DNA of 64,000 nt, from contig NW_027478964.1 in assembly GCF_051014685.1 (NCBI RefSeq), forward strand, positions 62,001 through 126,000, written 5' to 3'. The notes below the pieces were generated by a model. That model was not told the DNA's origin and did no database searches. It worked only from the letters and a program-made list of their open reading frames with translations. This stretch comes from Ptiloglossa arizonensis (taxonomy: Eukaryota; Arthropoda; Insecta; Hymenoptera; Colletidae). The translations under genes were made by a program, and so were the position numbers. Below are positions 30,831 through 44,169 of the stretch, piece by piece (the first letter of the stretch is position 1; every line of letters starts with the position of its first letter).

Positions 30831-32338
30831 TATAACGTATAACGAATGACGTATAACGTATAACGTATAACGTATAACGTATAACGTATAACGTATAACG
30901 TATAACGTATAACGTATAACGTATAACGTATAACGTATAACGTATAACGTATAACGTATAACGTATAACGTATAACGTATAACGTATAACGTATAACGTA
31001 TAACGTATAACGTATAACGTGTAACGTATTACGTATTACGTATAACCTATAACGTCTAACGTATAACGTATAACGTATAACGTATAACGTATAACGTATA
31101 ACGTATAACGTATAACGTATAACGTATAACGTATAACGTATAACGTATAACGTATAACGTATAACGTATAACGTATAACGTATAACGTATAACGTATAAC
31201 GTATAACGTATATCCTACAACGTATAACGTATAACGTATAACGTATAACGTATAACGTATAACGTATAACGTATAACGTATAACGTATAACGTATAACGT
31301 ATAACGTATAACGTATAACGTATAACGTATAACGTATATCCTATAACGCATAACGTATAACGTATAACGTATATCGTATAACGTATAACGTTTAACGCAT
31401 AACGTACAACGTATAACGTATAACGTATAACGTATAACGTATAACGTATAACGTATAACGTATAACGTATAACGTATAACGTATAACGTATAACGTATAA
31501 CGTACAACGTATCACGTATAACGTATATCCTATATCGCATAACGTATATCCTGTAACGCATAACGTATAGCGTATAACGCATAACGTATACCGTATAACG
31601 TATAACGTATAACGTATAACGTATAACGTATAGCGAATACCGTAAAACGTAAAACGTATTACATATTACGCATAACGAGTAACGTATAACGTATAACGTA
31701 TAACGTATAACGTATAACGTATAACGTATAACGTATAACGAATGACGTATAATGTATAACGTATAACGTGTAACGTATAACGTAAAACGTATAACGTATA
31801 ACGTATAACGTATAACGTATAACGTATAACGTATAACGTATAACGTATAACGTATATCGTATAACGTATAACGTATAACGTATAGCGTTTAACGTATAAC
31901 GTATAACGTATAAAGTATAACGTATAACGTATAACGTATAACGTATAACGTATAACGTATAACGTATAACGTATAACGTATAACGTATAACGTATAACGT
32001 ATAACGTATAACGTATAACGTATAACGTATAACGTATAACGTTTAACGTATAACGTATAACGTATAACGTATAACGTATAACGTATAACGTATAACGTAC
32101 AGCGTATCACGTATAACGTATATCCTATAACGCATAACGTATAACGTATAACGTATAACGTATAGTGTACAACGTATAACGTATAAAATGTAACGTCTAA
32201 CGTTTAACGTATAACGTACAACGTATAACGTATAACGCATAACGTATAACGTACAACGTATAACGTATAACGTATAACGTACAACGTATAACGTATAACG
32301 CATAACGTATAACTTACAACGTATAACGTATAACGTAT
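30831..32338. repeat. Copy of 27200-28711
   Basis: Matches at 3,620-3,627 bp: the GAATGAC unit at 27217 and 30844, the GAATACC cassette at 28015 and 31635, and TAAAATG at 28558 and 32185. The offsets differ from each other by one heptamer, so slippage has occurred. The match ends just after a TAACTTA unit, where the copy runs into GTATGAC plus the next cassette instead of CAACGTA units. Confidence 0.87.
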
Positions 32339-32606
32339 AACGTATGACGAATACCGTAAAACGTAAAACGTATTACATATTACGCATAACGAGTAACGTA
32401 TAACGCATTACGTATAGCGTATAACGCATAATGTATAACGTATAACGTATAACGTATAACGTATAACTTATAACGTATATCGTATAACATATAACGTATA
32501 ACGTATAACGTATAACGTATAACGTATAACGTATAACGTATAACGTATGACGTATAACGTATAACGTACAACGTATAACGTATAACGTATAACGAATAAC
32601 GTATAA
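32339..32606. repeat. Short copy of 30070-30340 at a mosaic junction
   Basis: The cassette at 32349 is followed by a GCATTAC unit, a TAGCGTA unit and an AATGTA unit exactly as at 30081 (offset 2,268 bp = 324 units). The match stops near 32,606, where the sequence switches to a copy of 27755 onward. The segment is too short and too ordered to have arisen independently. Confidence 0.83.
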
Positions 32607-35600
32607 CGTATAACGTATAACGTTTAACGCATAACGTACAACGTATAACGTATAACGTATAACGTATAACGTATAACGTATAACGTATAACGTATAACGT
32701 ATAACGTATAACGTATAACGTATAACGTATAACGTACAACGTATCACGTATAACGTATATCCTATATCGCATAACGTATATCCTGTAACGCATAACGTAT
32801 AGCGTATAACGCATAACGTATACCGTATAACGTATAACGTATAACGTATAACGTATAACGTATAGCGAATACCGTAAAACGTAAAACGTATTACATATTA
32901 CGCATAACGAGTAACGTATAACGTATAACGTATAACGTATAACGTATAACGTATAACGTATAACGTATAACGAATGACGTATAATGTATAACGTATAACG
33001 TGTAACGTATAACGTAAAACGTATAACGTATAACGTATAACGTATAACGTATAACGTATAACGTATAACGTATAACGTATAACGTATATCGTATAACGTA
33101 TAACGTATAACGTATAGCGTTTAACGTATAACGTATAACGTATAAAGTATAACGTATAACGTATAACGTATAACGTATAACGTATAACGTATAACGTATA
33201 ACGTATAACGTATAACGTATAACGTATAACGTATAACGTATAACGTATAACGTATAACGTATAACGTTTAACGTATAACGTATAACGTATAACGTATAAC
33301 GTATAACGTATAACGTATAACGTACAGCGTATCACGTATAACGTATATCCTATAACGCATAACGTATAACGTATAACGTATAACGTATAGTGTACAACGT
33401 ATAACGTATAAAATGTAACGTCTAACGTTTAACGTATAACGTACAACGTATAACGTATAACGCATAACGTATAACGTACAACGTATAACGTATAACGTAT
33501 AACGTACAACGTATAACGTATAACGCATAACGTATAACTTACAACGTATAACGTATAACGTATAACGTACAACGTATAACGTATAACGTATAACGTATAA
33601 CGCATAACGTATAACGCATAACGTACAACGTATAACGTATAGCGTATAACGTATAACATATAACGTATAACGTATAACGTATAACGTATAACGTATAACG
33701 TACAACGTATAACGTATAACGTACAACGTACAACGTATAACGTATAACGTATAACGTATAACGCATAACGTATAACGCATAACGTACAACGTATAACGTA
33801 TAACGTATAACGTATAACGAATAACGTATAACGTATAACGTATAACGTATAACGTACAAGGTATAACGTATAACGTATAACGTATAACGTATAACGTGTA
33901 ACGTATAACGTATAACGTATAACGCATAACGTATAACGTATAACGTACAGCGTATAACGTATAACGTATATCGTATAACGTATAACGTATAACGTACAAC
34001 GTATAACGTATAACGTATAACGTACAACGTATAACGTATAACGCATAACGTATAACGTACAACGTATAACGTATAACGTATAACGTACAACGTATAACGT
34101 ATAACGTATAACGTATAACGCATAACGTATAACGCATAACGTACAACGTATAACGTATAGCGTATAACGTATAACGTATAACGTATAACGTATAACGTAT
34201 AACGTATAACGTATAACGTACAACGTATAACGTATAACGTATAACGTACAACGTATAACGTATAACGTATAACGTATAACGCATAACGTATAACGCATAA
34301 CGTACAACGTATAACGTATAACGTATAACGTATAACGAATAACGTATAACGTATAACGTATAACGTATAACGTACAAGGTATAACGTATAACGTATAACG
34401 TATAACGTATAACGTGTAACGTATAACGTATAACGTATAACGCATAACGTATAACGTATAACGTACAACGTATAACGTATAACGTATATCGTATAACGTA
34501 TAACGTATAACGTACAACGTATAACGTATAACGTATAACGTATAACGTATGACGTATAACGTATAACGTATACCGTATAACGTATAACGAATAACGTATA
34601 ACGTATAACGTATAACGTATAACGTATAACGTATAACGTGTAACGTATAACGTATAACGAATAACGTATAACGTATAACGTATAACGTATAACGTACAAC
34701 GCATAACGTATAACGTATAACGTATAACGCATAACGTATAACGCATAACGTATAACGTATAACGTATAACGTATAACGTATAACGTATAACGTGTAACGT
34801 ATAACGTATATCCTATAACGCATAACGTATAGCGTATAACGCATAACGTATAACGTATAACGTATAACGTATAATGTATAACGTATAACGTATAACGTAT
34901 AACGTATAACGTATAACGTATAACGTATGACGAATACCGTAAAACGTAAAACGTATTACATATTACGCATAACGAGTAACGTATAACGCATTACGTATAG
35001 CGTATAACGCATAATGTATAACGTATAACGTATAACGTATAACGTATAACTTATAACGTATATCGTATAACATATAACGTATAACGTATAACGTATAACG
35101 TATAACGTATAACGTATAACGTATAACGTATGACGTATAACGTATAACGTACAACGTATAACGTATAACGTATAACGAATAACGTATAACGTATAACGTA
35201 TAACGTATAACGTATAACGTATAACGTATAACGTATAACGTATAACGTATAACGTATAACGTGTAACGTATAACGTATAACGTATAACGTATAACGTTTA
35301 ACGTATAACGTATAACGTATAACGTATAACGTATAACGTATAACGTATAACGTACAGCGTATCACGTATAACGTATATCCTATAACGCATAACGTATAAC
35401 GTATAACGTATAACGTATAACGTATAGTGTACAACGTATAACGTATAAAATGTAACGTCTAACGTTTAACGTATAACGTACAACATATAACGTATAACGC
35501 ATAACGTATAACGTACAACGTATAACGTATAACGTATAACGTACAACGTATAACGTATAACGCATAACGTATAACGTACAACGTATAACGTATAACGTAT

Positions 35601-35690
35601 AACGTACAACGTATAACGTATAACGTATAACGTATAACGCATAACGTATAACGTATAACGTATAACGTATAACGTATAACGTATAACGTA
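32607..35690. repeat. Copy of 27755-30830
   Basis: Barcodes match at 4,852 bp up to about 29,650 and at 4,851 bp beyond it: the GAATACC cassette at 28015 and 32867, TAAAATG at 28558 and 33410, and the cassette at 30081 and 34932. The offset changes because this copy has a normal TAACGTA unit where the left copy has TATACGTA. The match ends near 35,690, where the left copy carries GAATGAC (30844) and this copy carries CAACGTA. Confidence 0.88.
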
Positions 35691-38600
35691 TAACGTACAA
35701 CGTATAACGTATAACGTATAACGTACAACGTATAACGTATAACGTATAACGTATAACGCATAACGTATAACGCATAACGTACAACGTATAACGTATAACG
35801 TATAACGAATAACGTATAACGTATAACGTATAACGTATAACGTACAAGGTATAACGTATAACGTATAACGTATAACGTATAACGTATAACGTGTAACGTA
35901 TAACGTATAACGTATAACGCATAACGTATAACGTATAACGTACAACGTATAACGTATAACGTATATCGTATAACGTATAACGTATAACGTACAACGTATA
36001 ACGTATAACGTATAACGTATAACGTATAACGTATAACGTATAACGTATAACGTATAACGAATAACGTATAACGTATAACGTATAACGTATAACGTATAAC
36101 GTATATCGTATAACGTGTAACGTATAACGTATAACGAATAACGTATAACGTATAACGTATAACGTATAACGTACAACGCATAACGTATAACGTATAACGT
36201 ATAACGCATAACGTATAACGCATAACGTATAACGTATAACGTATAACGTATAACGTATAACGTATAACGTGTAACGTATAACGTATATCCTATAACGCAT
36301 AACGTATAGCGTATAACGCATAACGTATAACGTATAACGTATAACGTATAACGTATAACGTATAACGTATAACGTATAACGTATAACGTATAACGTATAA
36401 CGTATAACGTATAACGTATGACGAATACCGTAAAACGTAAAACGTATTACATATTACGCATAACGAGTAACGTATAACGCATTACGTATAGCGTATAACG
36501 CATAATGTATAACGTATAACGTATAACGTATAACGTATAACTTATAACGTATAACGTATAACGTATAACGTATAACGTATAACGTATAACGTATAACGTA
36601 TAACGTATAACGTATAACGTATGACGTATAACGTATAACGTATAACGAATAACGTATAATGTATAACGTATAACGTATAACGTACAAGGTATAACGTATA
36701 ACGTATAACGTATAACGTATAACGTGTAACGTATAACGTATAACGTATAACGCATAACGTATAACGTATAACGTACAACGTATAACGTATAACGTATATC
36801 GTATAACGTATAACGTATAACGTACAACGTATAACGTATAACGTATAACGTATAACGTATAACGTATAACGTATAACGTATAACGTATAACGAATAGCGT
36901 ATAACGTATAACGTATAACGTATAACGCATAACGTATAACGCATAACGTACAACGTATAACGTATAACGTATAACGTATAACGAATAACGTATAACGTAT
37001 AACGTATAACGTATAACGTACAAGGTATAACGTATAACGTATAACGTATAACGTATAACGTGTAACGTATAACGTATAACGTATAACGCATAACGTATAA
37101 CGTATAACGTACAACGTATAACGTGTAACGTATAACGTATAACGAATAACGTATAACGTATAACGTATAACGTATAACGTACAACGCATAACGTATAACG
37201 TATAACGTATAACGCATAACGTATAACGCATAACGTATAACGTATAACGTATAACGTATAACGTATAACGTATAACGTGTAACGTATAACGTATATCCTA
37301 TAACGCATAACGTATAGCGTATAACGCATAACGTATAACGTATAACGTATAACGTATAATGTATAACGTATAACGTATAACGTATAACGTATAACGTATA
37401 ACGTATAACGTATGACGAATACCGTAAAACGTAAAACGTATTACATATTACGCATAACGAGTAACGTATAACGCATTACGTATAGCGTATAACGCATAAT
37501 GTATAACGTATAACGTATAACGTATAACGTATAACTTATAACGTATATCGTACAACGTATAACGTATAACGTATAACGAATAACGTATAACGTATAACGT
37601 ATAACGTATAACGTACAAGGTATAACGTATAACGTATAACGTATAACGTATAACGTATAACGTGTAACGTATAACGTATAACGTATAACGCATAACGTAA
37701 AACGTATAACGTACAACGTATAACGTATAACGTATATCGTATAACGTATAACGTATAACGTACAACGTATAACGTATAACGTATAACGTATAACGTATAA
37801 CGTATACCGTATAACGTATAACGTATAACGAATAACGTATAACGTATAACGTATAACGTATAACGTATAACGTATATCGTATAACGTGTAACGTATAACG
37901 TATAACGAATAACGTATAACGTATAACGTATAACGTATAACGTACAACGCATAACGTATAACGTATAACGTATAACGCATAACGTATAACGCATAACGTA
38001 TAACGTATAACGTATAACGTATAACGTATAACGTATAACGTGTAACGTATAACGTATATCCTATAACGCATAACGTATAGCGTATAACGCATAACGTATA
38101 ACGTATAACGTATAACGTATAACGTATAACGTATAACGTATAACGTATAACGTATAACGTATAACGTATAACGTATAACGTATAACGTATGACGAATACC
38201 GTAAAACGTAAAACGTATTACATATTACGCATAACGAGTAACGTATAACGCATTACGTATAGCGTATAACGCATAATGTATAACGTATAACGTATAACGT
38301 ATAACGTATAACTTATAACGTATAACGTATAACGTATAACGTATAACGTATAACGTATAACGTATAACGTATAACGTATAACGTATAACGTATGACGTAT
38401 AACGTATAACGTATAACGAATAACGTATAATGTATAACGTATAACGTATAACGTACAAGGTATAACGTATAACGTATAACGTATAACGTATAACGTGTAA
38501 CGTATAACGTATAACGTATAACGCATAACGTATAACGTATAACGTACAACGTATAACGTATAACGTATATCGTATAACGTATAACGTATAACGTACAACG

Positions 38601-39880
38601 TATAACGTATAACGTATAACGTATAACGTATAACGTATAACGTATAACGTATAACGTATAACGAATAACGTATAACGTATAACGTATAACGTATAACGTA
38701 TAACGTATAACGTGTAACGTATAACGTATAACGAATAACGTATAACGTATAACGTATAACGTGTAACGTACAACGCATAACGTATAACGTATAACGTATA
38801 ACGCATAACGTATAACGCATAACGTATAACGTATAACGTATAACGTATAACGTATAACGTATAACGTGTAACGTATAACGTATATCCTATAACGCATAAC
38901 GTATAGCGTATAACGCATAACGTATAACGTATAACGTATAACGTATAACGTATAACGTATAACGTATAACGTATAACGTATAACGTATAACGTATAACGT
39001 ATAACGTATGACGAATACCGTAAAACGTAAAACGTATTACATATTACGCATAACGAGTAACGTATAACGCATTACGTATAGCGTATAACGCATAATGTAT
39101 AACGTATAACGTATAACGCATAACGTATAACTTATAACGTATAACGTATAACATATAACGTATAACGTATAACGTATAACGTATAACGTATAACGTATAA
39201 CGTATAACGTATAACGTATAACGTATGACGTATAACGTATAACGTACAACGTATAACGTATAACGTATAACGAATAACGTATAACGTATAACGTATAACG
39301 TATGACGTATCACGTATAAGGTATGACCCATAACGCATAACGTATAGCGTATAACGCATAACGTATATCCTATAACGCATAACGTATAGCGTATAACGCA
39401 TAACGTATAACGTATAACGTATAACGTATAACGTATAACGTATAACGTATAACGTATAACGTATAACGTATAACGTATAACGTATAACGTATATCCTATA
39501 ACGCATAACGTATAGCGTTTAACGTATATCGTATAACGTATAACGTATAACGTATAACGTATAACGTATAACGTATAACGTATAACGTATAACGTATAAC
39601 GAATAACGTATAACGTATAACGTATAACGTATAACGTACAACGTATAACGTATAACGTACAACGTATAACGTATAACGTATAACGTATAACGCATAACGT
39701 ATAACGCATAACGTACAACGTATAGCGTATAGCGTATAACGTATAACGTATAACGTATAACGTATAACGTATAACGTATAACGTTTAACGTATAACGTAT
39801 AACGTATAACGTATAACGTATAACGTATAACGTATAACGTATAACGTATAACATATAACGTATAACGTATAACGTATAAC
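35691..39880. repeat. Tandem 0.78-0.99-kb blocks (GCATTAC subfamily)
   Basis: GAATACC cassettes at 36423, 37417, 38194 and 39013 are spaced 994, 777 and 819 bp (142, 111 and 117 units), and each is followed by GCATTAC and TAGCGTA units. Between them recur a CAAGGTA marker, GTGTAAC units and a GAATAAC/CAACGCA/TAACGCA set. Blocks differ by internal gain or loss of whole sub-blocks. Cassettes at 30081, 32349 and 34932 belong to the same subfamily. Only satellite is seen. Confidence 0.87.
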
Positions 39881-40263
39881 GAATACCGTAAAACGTAAAA
39901 CGTATTACATATTACGCATAACGAGTAACGTATAACGTATAACGTATAACGTATAACGTATAACGTATAACGTATAACGTATAACGTATAACGTATAACG
40001 TATAACGTATAACGTATAACGTATAACGTATAACGTATAACGTATAACGTATAACGTATAACGTATAACGTATAACGTATAACGTATAACGTATAACGTA
40101 TAACGTATAACGTATATCCTATAACGCATAACGTATAACGCATAACGTATATCGTATAACGTATAACGTATAACGTATAACGTATAACGTAGAACGTATA
40201 ACGTATAACGTATAACGTATAACGTATAACGTATGACGTATAACGTATAACGTATAACGTATA
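39881..40263. repeat. Last GAATACC cassette and a pure run
   Basis: The rightmost of 26 GAATACC cassettes starts at 39881. It is followed by about 180 bp of pure heptamers, then TATCCTA near 40,113 and a GTAGAAC unit near 40,190. No cassette of this type was found to the right of here, so this marks the edge of the middle domain. Confidence 0.82.
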
Positions 40264-41082
40264 ACGTTTAACGTATAACGTATAACGTATAACGTATAAC
40301 GTACAACGTATCACGTATAACGTATATCCTATATCGCTTAACGTATATCCTATAACGCATAACGTATATCCTATATCGCATAACGTATATCCTATAACGC
40401 ATAACGTATAGCGTATAACGCATAACGTATACCGTATAACGTATAACGTCAAACGCATAACGTATACCGTATAACGTATAACGTCAAACGTATAACGTAT
40501 AACGTATAACGTATATTGTATAACGCATAACGTAATACGTATACCGTATAACGTATAACGTCAAACGCATAACGTATAACGTATAACGTATAACGCACAA
40601 CGTATAACGTATAACGTATAACGTGTAACGTATAACGTATATCCTATAACGCATAACGTATAGCGTATAACGCATAACGAATAACGTATAACGTATAACG
40701 TATAACGTATAACGTATAACGTATAACGTATAACGTTTAACGTATAACGTATAACGTATAACGTATAACGTACAACGTATCACGTATAACGTATATCCTA
40801 TATCGCTTAACGTATATCCTATAACGCATAACGTATATCCTATATCGCATAACGTATATCCTATATCGCATAACGTATATCCTATAACGCATAACGTATA
40901 GCGTATAACGCATAACGTATACCGTATAACGTATAACGTATAACGCACAACGTATAACGTATAACGTATAACGTGTAACGTATAACGTATATCCTATAAC
41001 GCATAACGTATAGCGTATAACGCATAACGAATAACGTATAACGTATAACGTATAACGTATAACGTATAACGTATAACGTACA
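40264..41082. repeat. 469-bp tandem duplication with TATCCTA clusters
   Basis: TCACGTA units at about 40309 and 40778, and the otherwise rare CTTAACG junction at 40337 and 40806, are both 469 bp apart (67 units). Each copy holds a dense cluster of TATCCTA and TATCGCA units. The right copy carries an extra TATCCTA/TATCGCA pair, and its tail (GCACAAC at about 40594 and 40944) is offset by only 350 bp, so one copy has lost about 17 units. Confidence 0.83.
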
Positions 41083-43530
41083 ACGTATAACGTATAACGT
41101 ATAACGTATAACGCATAACGTATAACGCATAACCTACAACGTATAACGTATAGCGTATAACGTATAACGTATAACGTATAACGTATAACGTATAACGTAT
41201 AACGTATAACGTATAACGTATAACGTATAACGAATGACGTATAACGTATAACGTATAACGTATAACGTATAATGTATAACGTATAACGTATAACGTATAA
41301 CGTAAAGCGTATAACGTATAACGTATAACGTATAACGTATAACGTATAACGTATAACGTATAACGTATAACGTATATCGTATAACGTATAACGTATAACG
41401 TATAGCGTTTAACGTATATCGTATAACGTATAACGTATAACGTATAACGTATAACGTATAACGTGTAACGTATAACGTATAACGTATAACGAATAACGTA
41501 TAACGTATAACGTATAACGTATAACGTACAACGTATAACGTATAACGTACAACGTATAACGTATAACGTATAACGTGTAACGCATAACGTATAACGCATA
41601 ACGTACAACGTATAGCGTATAACGTATAACGTAAAACGTATAACGTATAACGTATAACGTATAACGTATAACGTATAACGTATAACGTATAACGTATAAC
41701 GTATATCGTATAACGTATAACGTATAACGTATAGCGTTTAACGTATAACGTATAACGTTTATCGTATAACGTATAACGTATAACGTATAACGTATAACGT
41801 ATAACGTATAACGAATAACGTATAACGTATAACGTATAACGTATAACGTACAACGTATAACGTATAACGTATAACGTATAACGCATAACGTATAACGCAT
41901 AACGTACAACGTATAACGTATATCGTATAACGTATAACGTATAACGTATAACGTATAACGTATAACGTTTAACGTATAACGTATAACGTATAACGTATAA
42001 CGTGTTACGTATAACGTATAACGAATAGCGTATAACGTATAACGTATAACGTATAACGTACAACGTATAACGTATAACGCATAACGTATATCCAATAACG
42101 CATAACGTATAGCGTATAACGCATAACGTGTACCGTATAACGTATAACGTCAAGCGTATAACGTATAACGTATAACGTATAACGTATAACGCATAACGTA
42201 TAACGTATACCGTATAACGTATAACGTCAAACGTATAACGTATAACGTATAACGTATAACGTATAACGCATAACGTATAACGTACAACGTATCACGTATA
42301 ACGTATATCCTATAACGCATAACGTATAACGTATAACGTATCACGTATAGCGTACAACGTATAACGTATAAAATGTAACGTCTAACGTTTAACGTATAAC
42401 GTACAACGTATAACGTATAACGCATAACGTATAACGTACAACGTATAACGTATAACATATAACGTCTAACGTTTAACGTATAACGTACAACGTATAACGT
42501 ATAACGTATAACGTATAACGTACAACGTATCACGTATAACGTATAACGTATAACGTATAACGTACAACGTATCACGTATAACGTATATCCTATAACGCAT
42601 AACGTATAACGTATAACGTATAACGTATAGCGTACAACGTATAACGTATAAAATGTAACGTCTAACGTTTAACGTATATCGTTTAACGCATAACGTACAA
42701 CGTATAACGTATAACGTATAACGTATAACGTATAACGTATAACGTATAACGTATAACGTATAACGTATAACGTATAACGTATAACGTTTAACGTATAACG
42801 TATAACGTATAACGTATAACGTATAACGTATAACGTATAACGTATAACGAATAACGTATAACGTATAACGTATAACGTATAACGTACAAGGTATAACGTA
42901 TAACGTAAAACGTATAACGTATAACGTGTAACGTATAACGTATAACGTATAACGTATAACGTATAGCGTACAACGTATAACGTATAAAATGTAACGTCTA
43001 ACGTTTAACGTATAACGTACAACGTACAACGTATAACGCATAACGTATAACGTACAACGTATAACGTAGAACGTATAACGTATAACGTACAACGTATAAC
43101 GTATAACGTATAACGTATAACGCATAACGTATAACGCATAACGTACAACGTATAACGTATAGCGTATAACGTATAACGTATAACGTATAACGTATAACGT
43201 ATATCGTATAACGTATAACGTACCACGTATCACGTATAACGTATATCCTATAACGCATGACGTATAACGTATAACGTATAACGTATAGTGTACAACGTAT
43301 AAGGAATAAAATGTAACGTCTAACGTTTAACGTATAACGTACAACGTATAACGTATAACGTACAACGTATCACGTATTACGTATATCCTATAACGCATAA
43401 CGTATAAAGTATAACGTATAACGTATAACGTATAACGTATAGCGTATAACGTATAACGTATAACGTATAACGTTTAACGTATAACGTATAACGTATAACG
43501 TATAACGTATAACGAATAACGTATAACGTA
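41083..43530. repeat. Transition segment, densely mutated satellite
   Basis: Heptamer satellite in which variant units are more frequent than pure ones. TAAAATG cassettes reappear here after a 6.9-kb absence, at about 42371, 42652, 42986 and 43307, spaced only 281-334 bp. TATCCTA, TCACGTA and CAAGGTA markers are mixed in. I found no single long duplication covering it. No gene is seen. Confidence 0.78.
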
Positions 43531-44169
43531 TAACGTATAACCTATAGCGTACAACGTATAACGTATAAAATGTAACGTCTAACGTTTAACGTATAACGTA
43601 CAACGTATAACGTATAACGCATAACGTATAACGTATAACGCATAACGTATAACGCATAACGTACAACGTATAACGTATAGCGTATAACGTATAACGTATA
43701 ACGTATAACGTATAACGTATAACGTATAACGTTTAACGTATAACGTATAACGTATAACGTATAACGTATAATGTATTACATATTACATATAACGTATAAC
43801 GTACAACGTATAACGTATAACATATAACGTCTAACGTTTAACGCATAACGTACAACGTATAATGTATAACGTATAACGTATAACGTATAACGTATAACGA
43901 ATAACGTATAACGTATAACGTATAACGTATAACGTATAACGTACAACGTATAACGTATAACGTATAACGTATAACGCATAACGTATAACGCATAACCTAC
44001 AACGTATAACGTATAGCGTATAACGTATAACGTATAACGTATAACGTATAACGTATAACGTATAACGTATAACGTACAACGTATCACGTATAACGTATAT
44101 CCTATAACGCATAACGTATATCCAATAACGCATAACGTATAGCGTATAACGCATAACGTGTACCGTATA
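43531..44169. repeat. Left part of the right-domain block
   Basis: Starts with a TAACCTA/TAGCGTA pair and the TAAAATG cassette at 43567, then a TAACGTT unit and the TTACATA pair near 43,780. The opening 250 bp recur at about 47,046 (offset 3,505 bp), whereas sequence beyond 44,170 recurs at 3,148 bp. The right-hand copy therefore lacks about 357 bp (51 units) that are present here. Confidence 0.8.

Larger units (their letters stand above)
6156..39930 (+). other. GAATACC cassette family, 26 copies
   Basis: A cassette of about 50 bp: GAATACC, two GTAAAAC units, GTATTAC, ATATTAC, then G(C or G)ATAAC and GAGTAAC. Starts: 6156, 12223, 14883, 15653, 18306, 19041, 19699, 20672, 21792, 22681, 23675, 24550, 25565, 26188, 27112, 28015, 30081, 31635, 32349, 32867, 34932, 36423, 37417, 38194, 39013, 39881. 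Every spacing is a multiple of 7 bp except 6156-12223 (6,067 = 867 units minus 2, across the phase break at 10051) and 28015-30081 (295 units plus 1, across the insertion at 29,650). Subfamilies by the preceding unit are GTATGAC, GTGTAAC, GTATAGC and GTATAAC; by a following unit, GGATAAC (four copies) and GCATTAC (seven copies). Confidence 0.93.

Noticed and set aside
6156..39930. CRISPR array with the GAATACC cassette as repeat
   Set aside because: Spacers would be unique and of near-constant length. Here the intervals are hundreds to thousands of bases of the same heptamer, and no cas genes exist.
40264..41082. TATCCTA/TATCGCA cluster as a separate element or mobile insertion
   Set aside because: All units remain 7 bp in phase and the same variants occur singly throughout the array; there are no terminal repeats or target-site duplications.
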